Shown piece after piece: positions 8,062 to 14,761 of a DNA stretch of 64,000 nt. Position 1 is the first letter of the stretch. Every line of letters starts with the position of its first letter. The stretch comes from Solobacterium moorei (GTDB lineage Bacteria > Bacillota_I > Bacilli_A > Erysipelotrichales > Erysipelotrichaceae). The notes under the pieces were generated by a model. That model saw nothing but the letters and a program-made list of their open reading frames with translations. It had not been told where the DNA came from and did not search any database. The position numbers were made by a program, and so were the translations under genes. The stretch spans positions 1,550,001 to 1,614,000 of the forward strand of contig NZ_AP028934.1 in NCBI RefSeq assembly GCF_036323475.1. The letters are read 5' to 3'.

Positions 8062-8265
8062 TTATCTTCCTTTTCTTCCCACCAATTCATCTAGTGTTAC
8101 ATCTAGTGCATCTGCCAATTTTATAAGAGTATCCATAGTTGGATTATTTCGTTTTCCTGTAGCCAGATCGTATAGTCTTCCTGTACTGATTCTTGTTAGT
8201 TCAGATAGCTTTGCAAAAGTGTATCCTTTTTCTTTTCTTAATTGTTCAATTTTATTTGATAACAT
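8062..8265 (-). CDS. XRE-family repressor 3
   Basis: A 67-aa HTH protein with FAKLSELTRISTGRLYDLATG as HTH and LIKLADALDVTLDELVGRK as tail. It is the third paralogue of the series and is followed by a membrane-protein gene. A small hairpin GCGAAAGCGC lies between an upstream AAAGGA and the ATG, which may affect translation. Confidence 0.85.
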   Translation of the reverse strand: MLSNKIEQLRKEKGYTFAKLSELTRISTGRLYDLATGKRNNPTMDTLIKLADALDVTLDELVGRKGR

Positions 8266-8289
8266 ATTAGCGCTTTCGCATTCCTTTCT

Positions 8290-8310
8290 CTGGGGGCGAA
8301 ACGCCCCCAG
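8290..8310. repeat. GC palindrome copy E
   Basis: A 9-bp stem CTGGGGGCG with an AAA loop, between the stop of the 8509 gene and the AGAGAAAGGA upstream of XRE 3. Confidence 0.8.
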
Positions 8311-8314
8311 ACTT

Positions 8315-8509
8315 TTACATTACCTGATATTGTTCAACTGGATTGTCATTTGAACCCTTAAAAATCGTAACCAGATAATCACTTTTATCTCTGATTCTGT
8401 CCGCCCACTTCTTGGCTGCATGCATATTGGTGAACCATGCTGTTTCAAATGCCCTGTTATCTTTAGAAAGAATAACCATGATCTCATCATCCATTCTGTT
8501 CACCGACAC
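8315..8509 (-). CDS. Small hypothetical protein
   Basis: 64 aa, soluble; the only recognisable feature is a compact alpha/beta pattern (MVILSKDNRAFETAWF, AAKKWADRI). It may start at GTG 8509 or at the ATG at 8494. It overlaps the 8690 gene by about 20 bp, which suggests translational coupling. A palindrome follows its stop. Similar short proteins are common on conjugative elements. Function unknown. Confidence 0.5.
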   Translation of the reverse strand: MSVNRMDDEIMVILSKDNRAFETAWFTNMHAAKKWADRIRDKSDYLVTIFKGSNDNPVEQYQVM

Positions 8510-8690
8510 TCTCTTCTAATGACAGCTCACAACATCCATAAAAGCAATGACTGCATAGTGTTTTCGTATCATCCACCCACCAGCAAGTGCCAATTCCGGA
8601 CACATAACAAGCACTATTTTCTGTGCAGCCGCACTTTCGGCATACTCCTCTTTTAATTAACTTATATTCATGATTTTTCATTATGATCAT
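8487..8690 (-). CDS. Small zinc-finger-like protein
   Basis: 67 aa with the pattern CRKCGCTE-N(4)-C, GTCWWVDD and LCSHC, plus extra cysteines at the end. The CxxCGCT...CxWV...LCSxC pattern matches small zinc-binding proteins found on phages and mobile elements. AAGGAGG is ideally placed before the ATG at 8690 and follows a GC palindrome directly. It probably binds zinc; its partner is unknown. Confidence 0.65.
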   Translation of the reverse strand: MIIMKNHEYKLIKRGVCRKCGCTENSACYVSGIGTCWWVDDTKTLCSHCFYGCCELSLEESVGEQNG

Positions 8691-8703
8691 TTACTTCCTC
8701 CTT

Positions 8704-8724
8704 CTGGGGGCAAAACGCCCCCAG
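8704..8724. repeat. GC palindrome copy F
   Basis: CTGGGGGC-AAAAC-GCCCCCAG: one stem base is changed, leaving an 8-bp stem and a 5-nt loop. AGAAGGAGG of the 8690 gene follows immediately on the minus strand. Confidence 0.75.
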
Positions 8725-8759
8725 ACTATTTCTTTCTCAAAACACAAACTTATAGTTGG

Positions 8760-8978
8760 TTAATCTCTTGAAGCTTCAGACAAAGCAATCTCCTTAAACT
8801 TTGTACCTAGCGCATACTCATCGCTATATAAGTACAAATTTCCATCCAAGACAAATATTGATAGATCTTCATTGATTGCCAAATGAAAACCATGTGGTGC
8901 ATCCAACCCTTCAAAGATTTCCTTTATTAATGAAATCTCATCTAAGATCCGATCAGATAAAAATTTCTTTGCAAGCAT
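8760..8978 (-). CDS. Small hypothetical protein
   Basis: 72 aa, acidic, with beta-hairpin-like segments (DLSIFVLDGNLYLYSDEY). It starts 15 bp after the stop of the 9668 gene, with no clear Shine-Dalgarno, so coupling to upstream translation is likely. No family recognised. Confidence 0.5.
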   Translation of the reverse strand: MLAKKFLSDRILDEISLIKEIFEGLDAPHGFHLAINEDLSIFVLDGNLYLYSDEYALGTKFKEIALSEASRD

Positions 8979-8993
8979 GCTAACATATTAATT

Positions 8994-9668
8994 TCATTTC
9001 GTTTTTCCCTCAAATTTACTAAGATCTAACAATCCATGTCTTTCTAAAATCATTTTCGTTTCCTCTTCAGATGGATAGAAATGTAAGTACCATTGTGGAT
9101 ACTCTGCCAAATAGCCACCATAGATCCCAGTTCTTGTTTCTCGCAACCAGTTCCGTGCATCACGTCCCAATATCTCTCCACTGTCACATGCCCGACCATA
9201 AAAGTCCAATGCCCATAGCTCAATCAGTTTTTCTTCTGCTCTTGCTAATACTTTAGGTAAAGTCTTAGATGAAATTTGGAACTTTTTTAAAAGATATTCT
9301 CTGCTGATCCGTTTGGTTGCTTTAAACCATTTCCACACAATCGCATGTCTTTCAATTTCCGTAAGAAATACATTGAAATATCTTAATGATCCATAACTCA
9401 GCATTTTATTTTCGTAGTCATACATCATGGAAGCAGAATATCTTTCATCATATTCGCAGTTTCCTTCCGGAATTTTAACTATCGAACCGCCAACCTTGAT
9501 CCGATTCAATCGGAATACTTCTTTATCAAATCTTGCAATGCATTGATCATTAAAATAGAATCTTTGATTGCTGTACAATGCGTTGATGTCCTGCAGCAAA
9601 CCCATAAACTCATTCAACCTTTCTTCCGGATCACAATGCATTTCAACGATTTTTACCCATCTATCCAT
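8994..9668 (-). CDS. Hypothetical protein of the ParAB operon
   Basis: About 224 aa, soluble. The start at 9668 is set by AGGAGG five bases upstream; it overlaps the previous stop by 8 bp. The middle (AIVWKWFKATKRISREYLLKKFQISSK, written here in parts) looks like a helix-turn-helix: RISREYLLKKFQISSKTLPK. The C-terminus is Trp/Tyr rich (GGYLAEYPQWYLHFYPSEEE). It could bind DNA, but no family is assigned. Confidence 0.6.
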   Translation of the reverse strand: MDRWVKIVEMHCDPEERLNEFMGLLQDINALYSNQRFYFNDQCIARFDKEVFRLNRIKVGGSIVKIPEGNCEYDERYSASMMYDYENKMLSYGSLRYFNVFLTEIERHAIVWKWFKATKRISREYLLKKFQISSKTLPKVLARAEEKLIELWALDFYGRACDSGEILGRDARNWLRETRTGIYGGYLAEYPQWYLHFYPSEEETKMILERHGLLDLSKFEGKTK

Positions 9669-10077
9669 CTGTACCTCCTGCATTTTTATTCAATATGCAT
9701 TTTGCGATGATCGTATATTCTTCCGGTCTTAAAGAATTGGATTTGATCTTTTCACTCAGGCTGCCAACTGTCATCGATAAACCCTGCATGCGTAATTCTT
9801 CCACCCATAAATCTATTTCATTAATCGAACAGCTCTGCAGTTCTTGCAGTACAAGTCGTTTCAGCAACTCATTTTCTTCATCTTTACTTGCAATACGTTT
9901 TTGCATTTCATAGATCAGCATCCTGGATTCAAACAAACAGATTGGATCAAAACAATCCGCTATCGGAATGCTTTCGTTCATTCTGATATTTGTTGCATTC
10001 AGTCGGCACAATATGGACATTTCATCCTCGACATATTCAGCCAATGCATCCACGCTTTGTTGATTATTGCGGATCAT
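9661..10077 (-). CDS. Hypothetical helical protein
   Basis: 138 aa, mainly alpha-helical and acidic. The start at 10077 is chosen because AAAGGGGAG lies just upstream; the longer frame reads through palindrome G. It ends in NKNAGGTDG, overlapping the next start. It follows parB after a 59-bp gap containing that palindrome. Function unknown; the context suggests element maintenance. Confidence 0.55.
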   Translation of the reverse strand: MIRNNQQSVDALAEYVEDEMSILCRLNATNIRMNESIPIADCFDPICLFESRMLIYEMQKRIASKDEENELLKRLVLQELQSCSINEIDLWVEELRMQGLSMTVGSLSEKIKSNSLRPEEYTIIAKCILNKNAGGTDG

Positions 10078-10092
10078 CTTGCTCCCCTTTCC

Positions 10093-10115
10093 TCTGGGGG
10101 CGTTTCGCCCCCAGA
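10093..10115. repeat. GC palindrome copy G
   Basis: A 10-bp stem TCTGGGGGCG with a TTT loop, between the parB stop and the AAAGGGGAG of the 10077 gene. Confidence 0.8.
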
Positions 10116-10136
10116 ACAACACCTACTACTTTTTTT

Positions 10137-10958
10137 CTATGACATTAATTCTCTTTCACCATTTGCTGTGCATTCTTGTAGATGAAGACTTAGTTCAAAG
10201 CATTTGCTTTGAAATGTATTTAATTCATCTTCAGATAAAGTTGCTAATACATAACTGTCCAGTTTTTCAAACTTCTTGATGCATTTATTGATCTGTTTGA
10301 GCAGTTCCTTATAGGCTTTCTCTTCTTCCGATACTTGCTTGGATTGTCTGATCTTCGCAAGCGTTTCCGGATCTTCTTCAGCAAATTTAATTTCTCTATT
10401 TTTACTTGCTAAATAATCTTTTACATAATGTTCTTTAATTCCTGTGATCGAAGAGATTACCGTTGCCTTGCGTTTGCCTTCCCAGGAGAACTTTCCACTC
10501 ATCTCCTGCTTTTCTAAAGCTACTAAGGTTGTGTCTATGATTCTATTTTTTTCATCTGACTGTAAATCTCTATGAGCATTTGCAGAAATCATAAACATTG
10601 TTTTTGTATCTCCTGAAGTTTGCTTGATGTAGCAAATTGGAGCATATCCAGTTATATCTTCACCATTGTAAGAATATGTAAGTCCCTGATTCACAAGATA
10701 TTTCAATGCCGTATATCTGCGTTCTCCGGAGATCAACCGTATCTCACTGCCTTCTTTCTGTGCAGTAAGTGCCTGGAACAGTCCGTATTGTTCAATGTTC
10801 TCAGCCAATCTTTGAACGGATTCTTCTTCTACTTCGTATGGATTCTCCTCTGATGGAAGAATTTTATTCAACTTTACTAAGTATGTCTTTAATGCAGCTG
10901 CTTTCTGCATCTCCTGATTGCTGTCCCCAAACATCTTTCCTAAATCTAAATTTGTCAT
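10137..10958 (-). CDS. parB: ParB/Spo0J-like partition protein
   Basis: 273 aa. The N-terminal ParB/sulfiredoxin-like fold is visible: LPSEENPYEV, LAENIEQYGLFQALTA and the nucleotide-binding box GERRYTALKYL near residue 80. A helical region follows with a HTH-like segment (ISSITGIKEHYVKDYLA), then a coiled, Lys/Glu-rich C-terminus. ParB proteins bind parS sites and work with ParA to segregate a replicon. The start overlaps the parA stop (ATGA). The GC palindromes around the operon are candidates for its binding sites, but nothing shows this directly. Confidence 0.85.
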   Translation of the reverse strand: MTNLDLGKMFGDSNQEMQKAAALKTYLVKLNKILPSEENPYEVEEESVQRLAENIEQYGLFQALTAQKEGSEIRLISGERRYTALKYLVNQGLTYSYNGEDITGYAPICYIKQTSGDTKTMFMISANAHRDLQSDEKNRIIDTTLVALEKQEMSGKFSWEGKRKATVISSITGIKEHYVKDYLASKNREIKFAEEDPETLAKIRQSKQVSEEEKAYKELLKQINKCIKKFEKLDSYVLATLSEDELNTFQSKCFELSLHLQECTANGERELMS

Positions 10959-11749
10959 GCATGCACCTCATCCTTTTGAATTACTTCTTTTGTCAAATTT
11001 CTATAGTCTTCAGCTACACCAGCTTTCATGTCTAATAGGGACTTCTTACTAAATTCTGCATCCTGCACTGGCTTCTGTTGGAATCGAATCTGTGTATCAA
11101 ATACATCTTTTCCAAATGCTGCTCTTAACTGTTTTGCTCCTTCTTTACAGTTATTGTTTCGTGTCATCATTGTAAGGACAATCTTGAAGTTTAAAGGCTT
11201 GCTAAATGGCAATGCATCTAATGCTTGCACGCATACACCACGTGTATTCATAACTCCCTTCAATGTCTTTTCACTAATATTTGTAGGACAGATGATTACA
11301 TCTGCCGCATAGATGGAGTTATAGGTCATCTTATTGATGGAAGGGTTATTGTCGATGATGATCTCGTCATAGTCCAATCCCTTTAATGCATTTCCCAACA
11401 AGAAATCTGCACCACCTCTTCCCTGCATTTCATAGATGACAGTGAACAAGTCCATACTGGATGGGATCAAGTCAATGTTTTCGATCTTTGTATGCCAGAT
11501 ACAATCCTCTATCTTTTTGTTTCCTTTCAGATAGTCCACAATGGTTCCCTTTTCCGGGGGCGTAACGCCCCCAACATTTTCAGGTTGATCAAAATTGATG
11601 TGTGGCATTAAAGAAGAAGTAATATCCCCTTGTCCGTCTGCATCTACTACTAATGTTTTTCTACCTTCTTTTGCATATCCCCTTGCAAGCATTTCAGCTG
11701 ACAGTGTTTTGGAACAACCACCTTTGATGTTTAGTATTGCTGTGATCAT
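10955..11749 (-). CDS. parA: ParA/Soj-like partition ATPase
   Basis: 264 aa of the deviant Walker A family: NIKGGCSKT at residues 7-15 (usually KGGVGKT; signature and catalytic lysines kept), VVDADGQGD (Walker A') and DEIIIDNNPS (Walker B). It drives partition with ParB downstream. Residues near 57-66 (GGVTPPEKG) are encoded by an in-frame copy of the GC palindrome family, so a short peptide was apparently added between two strands. GGAGGG precedes the ATG. It overlaps parB by 4 bp. Confidence 0.88.
   Translation of the reverse strand: MITAILNIKGGCSKTLSAEMLARGYAKEGRKTLVVDADGQGDITSSLMPHINFDQPENVGGVTPPEKGTIVDYLKGNKKIEDCIWHTKIENIDLIPSSMDLFTVIYEMQGRGGADFLLGNALKGLDYDEIIIDNNPSINKMTYNSIYAADVIICPTNISEKTLKGVMNTRGVCVQALDALPFSKPLNFKIVLTMMTRNNNCKEGAKQLRAAFGKDVFDTQIRFQQKPVQDAEFSKKSLLDMKAGVAEDYRNLTKEVIQKDEVHA
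11556..11572. repeat. GC palindrome copy H inside parA
   Basis: GGGGGCGTAACGCCCCC lies within the parA reading frame and keeps it open. Arms match the intergenic copies; the loop is TAA. Confidence 0.75.
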
Positions 11750-11752
11750 AAA

Positions 11753-11953
11753 CTAACCCTCCATATTTTGTTCAAATTGCCAATAAACATGTAATTTCGT
11801 TTGTACGTTCAACATCATTTGGAATAACTGAAATAGTTTTTCTTTTTTTCGTGATTCCGGCAATGCTTTCCATTCAGAATGTACTTTTTTAAGAACATCG
11901 TCATACTCTTTGATCAACATCTCATCCATTTTTCTCTTCTCCTTAGATTCCAT
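11753..11953 (-). CDS. Small coiled-coil protein upstream of parA
   Basis: 66 aa, strongly charged helix (MESKEKRKMDEMLIKEYDDV). Its stop is 3 bp from the parA start, and its last codons include the parA Shine-Dalgarno GGAGGG, implying translational coupling. Unknown function, possibly a partition or copy-control accessory. Confidence 0.5.
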   Translation of the reverse strand: MESKEKRKMDEMLIKEYDDVLKKVHSEWKALPESRKKEKLFQLFQMMLNVQTKLHVYWQFEQNMEG

Positions 11954-12977
11954 ACCGGTATTTCATCCGGAATTCTTCAATTTCCTGATTAAAATCTTCG
12001 ACCAAACTGTCCAGATTCTCCTGGACTCTCACCACATTCATGAACGGTGAGAATGATAGTTTTAGTTTTCTGTTTCCTCCAACTTTTTTATTGAAAAAAC
12101 CATTTTTGAAACGATTTAAGTATCTCTGTGCAATCACCATGAATCGGTCATATGTTTTCCTTTCTTGTAGGAAATAACCATCCCTGAGTGCAATCCACTC
12201 CATCTGCAGTTCCTGTTCTATATGTTGTATGGCTGAATTTATCCTGGTTAGATTGATGTTTTGATACTTATTGAGCCAATCATGACGTTTCAGCTTTGGA
12301 AGTAGGAATGTTTTGTTAAACTGAATCTTCAATTTAACAAATGCTGCAGCAATACACTGGCGTATATGGCTTAGCAATCTATCAAAGCCAATTCTCTTTT
12401 TTCTGTTTGAATGCTTTCTGGCAAATCCATCAGCCGTAAACATTCGGCTCTTTAGGCTGAAGTGTGATATCCAAGTCTTCCGAATGTCACCTGCCTTTAC
12501 AATTCTTCTGGCTTGAGGATCGTCTGCTTTACATAGTTTCCCTGTGAGCTTGTTTTGAAACCTATCCGACTTCCATCTATCTTCATAGATAAGTTCTTCT
12601 TTACTGTAATATCGTTCAGAAATAAGTATTTTGATATACTTCCCCTTTCCTCTTGTTTCCAACCATGCCGCATAGGGTAGATGCTTTTCATGACCAAACA
12701 ATTCATGCATGATGACATGTACACAATGTTTGACATCCGTTATTCCGGTAGGTAGCAAAATCTCTAAAGACTTTGCCTGGATATTGAAGGTGGATGCTCT
12801 CTTGCCTGCCCTACTTATCTCAAATTCTTCCAACATACAGAAGAATTCTTGCCAGCCAAGATCCGTAACCGTGGAATCCACTACCACATCACCAGTGCAA
12901 GCGGTAATCCAATCACTAATACTGAACACAGACTGCAGATCATCATAAATATTTGTCCTGTTAAAAAATGTTTCCAT
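11943..12977 (-). CDS. Unknown 344-aa protein heading the ParAB operon
   Basis: Basic, soluble protein. Notable segments: HVIMHELFGHEKHLPYAAW, then ETRGKGKYIKILISERYYSK, and a long Lys/Arg/Phe-rich second half. It overlaps the next gene by 11 bp and starts the operon at the edge of an AT-rich non-coding stretch. Its size, basic charge and place just before parA would suit a replication or mobilization protein, but neither an HUH relaxase motif nor a Rep motif is visible. An initiator role is an untested possibility. Confidence 0.55.
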   Translation of the reverse strand: METFFNRTNIYDDLQSVFSISDWITACTGDVVVDSTVTDLGWQEFFCMLEEFEISRAGKRASTFNIQAKSLEILLPTGITDVKHCVHVIMHELFGHEKHLPYAAWLETRGKGKYIKILISERYYSKEELIYEDRWKSDRFQNKLTGKLCKADDPQARRIVKAGDIRKTWISHFSLKSRMFTADGFARKHSNRKKRIGFDRLLSHIRQCIAAAFVKLKIQFNKTFLLPKLKRHDWLNKYQNINLTRINSAIQHIEQELQMEWIALRDGYFLQERKTYDRFMVIAQRYLNRFKNGFFNKKVGGNRKLKLSFSPFMNVVRVQENLDSLVEDFNQEIEEFRMKYRYGI

Positions 12978-13006
12978 AAAGCTCCTTCATTCAATTAACT
13001 ACACAT

Positions 13007-13021
13007 CATAGGTTTCCTATG
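13007..13021. promoter_or_regulatory. Palindrome in leader of the 12977 operon
   Basis: CATAGG-TTT-CCTATG, a perfect 6-bp inverted repeat 30 bp upstream of the start codon. It could be an operator or an RNA hairpin. The 3-nt TTT/AAA loop mirrors the GC palindrome family, but the arms differ. Confidence 0.45.
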
Positions 13022-13254
13022 TTGTTTTTTTATTTTATTTGTGATTTTTAATAAATCTTTAACATCTATAAAATTGCTTTTTTTAGTTAAATCTTATATA
13101 TTTATATATGCAAAGAGGTCGGTCAGGTCATACTGATAGTATCTGAGTATCTGAGTCCTCTACATATGCACTATATTGAAGGCTATTAACCTTCTCCCTT
13201 GATCACAGAACACTCTAGCTTGGTAGGCGATGGGTAAATGTTCATGTGATTTTT
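13022..13254. other. Non-coding AT-rich stretch, possible promoter or origin
   Basis: No gene. About 80 bp of very AT-rich DNA (13022-13110), then ATACT-GAT-AGTAT (a small palindrome) and two adjacent ATCTGAGT repeats (13128-13156). AT-rich DNA beside short repeats upstream of a parAB operon could be a promoter or replication origin; the evidence is weak. Confidence 0.35.
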
Positions 13255-13818
13255 TTATTCTCTTTTGTTTTCTTTAATGATTCGATAGATCGTTGCCAGA
13301 TGTACTTTAAATCGTTCTGCAAGGTCTTTACTGCTATATCCTTGCTTATTCAACGCTAAGATAGATTCTTTATCATCTTGCGTTAATCGCTTAAATGTAG
13401 AACGTTCTACAAGCCCTTCCAGATGTAGCATGATTACCGGAATACTATGATTTGTTATCCTTGCAATTTGTGCCGGCTTTTTCCCTTCTTGATATAATTG
13501 ACGGATATATTGATGTTCATCATCTTTGATCTTATGAACCTGCTTTCTTACATCCTTTAATACCTTTGCGATTGTCGGCTCTGTCCATCCGGTTTTTTCA
13601 CGGATTTCTTTAACAGATAAGCCTTCTTCCCAAAGTGCATGGATTCTCTTATCATCTGCTTCCGTAAGTGATGTGCGTACATATTTTCCGGCAATCACAT
13701 TTTTCACGGTTGATTCGGCTATATCCAAAACTCCAGCAATGACATTTGGATCAACGTTTTGTATATGCAACTCTTCTATTTTCTTAACGATCTTTTTACT
13801 GACTTTTTCCAATGCCAT
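13255..13818 (-). CDS. Tandem helix-turn-helix DNA-binding protein
   Basis: 187 aa made of four similar HTH units in a row: NVDPNVIAGVLDIAESTVKN; LSVKEIREKTGWTEPTIAK; KKPAQIARITNHSIPVIML; YSSKDLAERFKVHLATIYR. Each is preceded by a short helix (DDKRIHALWEEG, DEHQYIRQLYQEG, DKESILALNKQG). The units resemble resolvase/homeodomain-like HTHs. Start 13818 has AAAGGAGG upstream. A hairpin followed by T residues precedes the RBS. It probably regulates the element or binds an array of sites; no catalytic domain is present. Confidence 0.75.
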   Translation of the reverse strand: MALEKVSKKIVKKIEELHIQNVDPNVIAGVLDIAESTVKNVIAGKYVRTSLTEADDKRIHALWEEGLSVKEIREKTGWTEPTIAKVLKDVRKQVHKIKDDEHQYIRQLYQEGKKPAQIARITNHSIPVIMLHLEGLVERSTFKRLTQDDKESILALNKQGYSSKDLAERFKVHLATIYRIIKENKRE

Positions 13819-13845
13819 TAGCTTATCCTCCTTTCTCAAAATAAA

Positions 13846-13887
13846 AACAATGCGACCAAGAGTTATATTTCTCTTAATCACATTGTT
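13846..13887 (-). terminator. Leader hairpin, possible attenuator of the tandem-HTH gene
   Basis: AACAATG and CATTGTT plus AGAG/CTCT pair in a long interrupted stem. On the minus strand TTTTATTTT follows, and then the gene's AAAGGAGG. A terminator-like fold ahead of an RBS suggests premature termination control. Confidence 0.5.
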
Positions 13888-13888
13888 T

Positions 13889-14143
13889 AATGTTTCTATG
13901 CGATTTGAGTTATACCACTCTTTTCGCATTTATCTTAGAATTTACGATGTTTGGTTGCGTAGTTTCCCACGAAAGCCTTGTTTTACTTGATATATCACAG
14001 CCAAACCTACACGGCGTCCGACTCGGCAAAATTATCTTGAATTTATAAGCGCCGAAGCTGCCACCGAGCGGTTAGGGATCGCGACTATATTAGTTCCGTC
14101 CGGAGCGGTTCGTATTTATCCATAAATTACTCTAGCATCGGTT
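13889..14143. other. Intergenic stretch at element border
   Basis: About 250 bp without a gene. GC is higher than around it (the run from 14040 to 14110). It separates the parAB element from the metabolic island and may include an old element boundary. No tRNA, att repeat or clear promoter was seen. Confidence 0.35.
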
Positions 14144-14623
14144 TCAAAACAGAGTCAGTAGATATCCGTCAAGCGCCGCGACAAAAAAATACAGAACCAG
14201 CGCTCTTAAAAAAGCTTCAATGTGCTTTTTAGGATTTTGGTAGAGTTCCTTTTGCGGTATTTTTAATAATCTGACCCTCTTTGTGTTTCTCCACCATATC
14301 AGATCAATAACGATAAGGTCAAAAGCATTTAACGTCTCGCCTAAAATCAGCAAACTAATAAAGTTATGCATAAAGTTTGCCTGACGAATGAAGATGCCCA
14401 ACAATAAAAACAAGATAGTAAATAGTAAAAAATTCGCAATCCACGCGGCGAATCTGCCTGTTTCCTTATATTTTCCCTGATACTCTTCAATCTCTTTGAT
14501 TTGCTTTTGAACTTCATCAGGATAGGACCTGTAATTTCTTAAATTTTTCTCGTCCGTGCCGGTACCCAAAAAACAGAGCACAAAAAATGCAGCGCATAAA
14601 ATGACGCTTTCAATTACAAGCAT
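14144..14623 (-). CDS. Multi-pass membrane protein
   Basis: 159 aa with a first hydrophobic segment (VILCAAFFVLCFLG), a charged loop (YPDEVQKQIKEIEEYQGKYK) and three further helices (FLLFTILFLLLGIFI, FISLLILGETLNAFDLIVI, ALVLYFFVAALDGYLL). Small membrane proteins of this layout are widespread in Bacillota without assigned function. It follows the hydrolase gene in the same direction, with a 138-bp gap containing an inverted repeat GAGTTAT/ATAACTC. Confidence 0.6.
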   Translation of the reverse strand: MLVIESVILCAAFFVLCFLGTGTDEKNLRNYRSYPDEVQKQIKEIEEYQGKYKETGRFAAWIANFLLFTILFLLLGIFIRQANFMHNFISLLILGETLNAFDLIVIDLIWWRNTKRVRLLKIPQKELYQNPKKHIEAFLRALVLYFFVAALDGYLLTLF

Positions 14624-14761
14624 AGATTTTCAAATCTCTTCTTTCCATACGTTCCACCGATGACCTATTATCCATAACAGGCGAGTTGTCTTGAGTTATC
14701 CTTCTTATAAAGAATAACTCTGAGTTCTCGCATCTCCAATTTCCTCTTCTTCGTCTTTAGA

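Noticed and set aside
6190-10115. GC palindromes as ordinary intrinsic terminators
   Set aside because: Except for copy A, none is followed by a T-run in either direction, and most lie directly before a ribosome binding site inside an operon.
11943-12977. Relaxase assignment for the 344-aa protein
   Set aside because: No HUH motif or catalytic Tyr arrangement could be identified; size and charge alone are not enough.
13889-14143. tRNA gene or att site at the element border
   Set aside because: No cloverleaf-like sequence or long direct repeat was recognised by eye.
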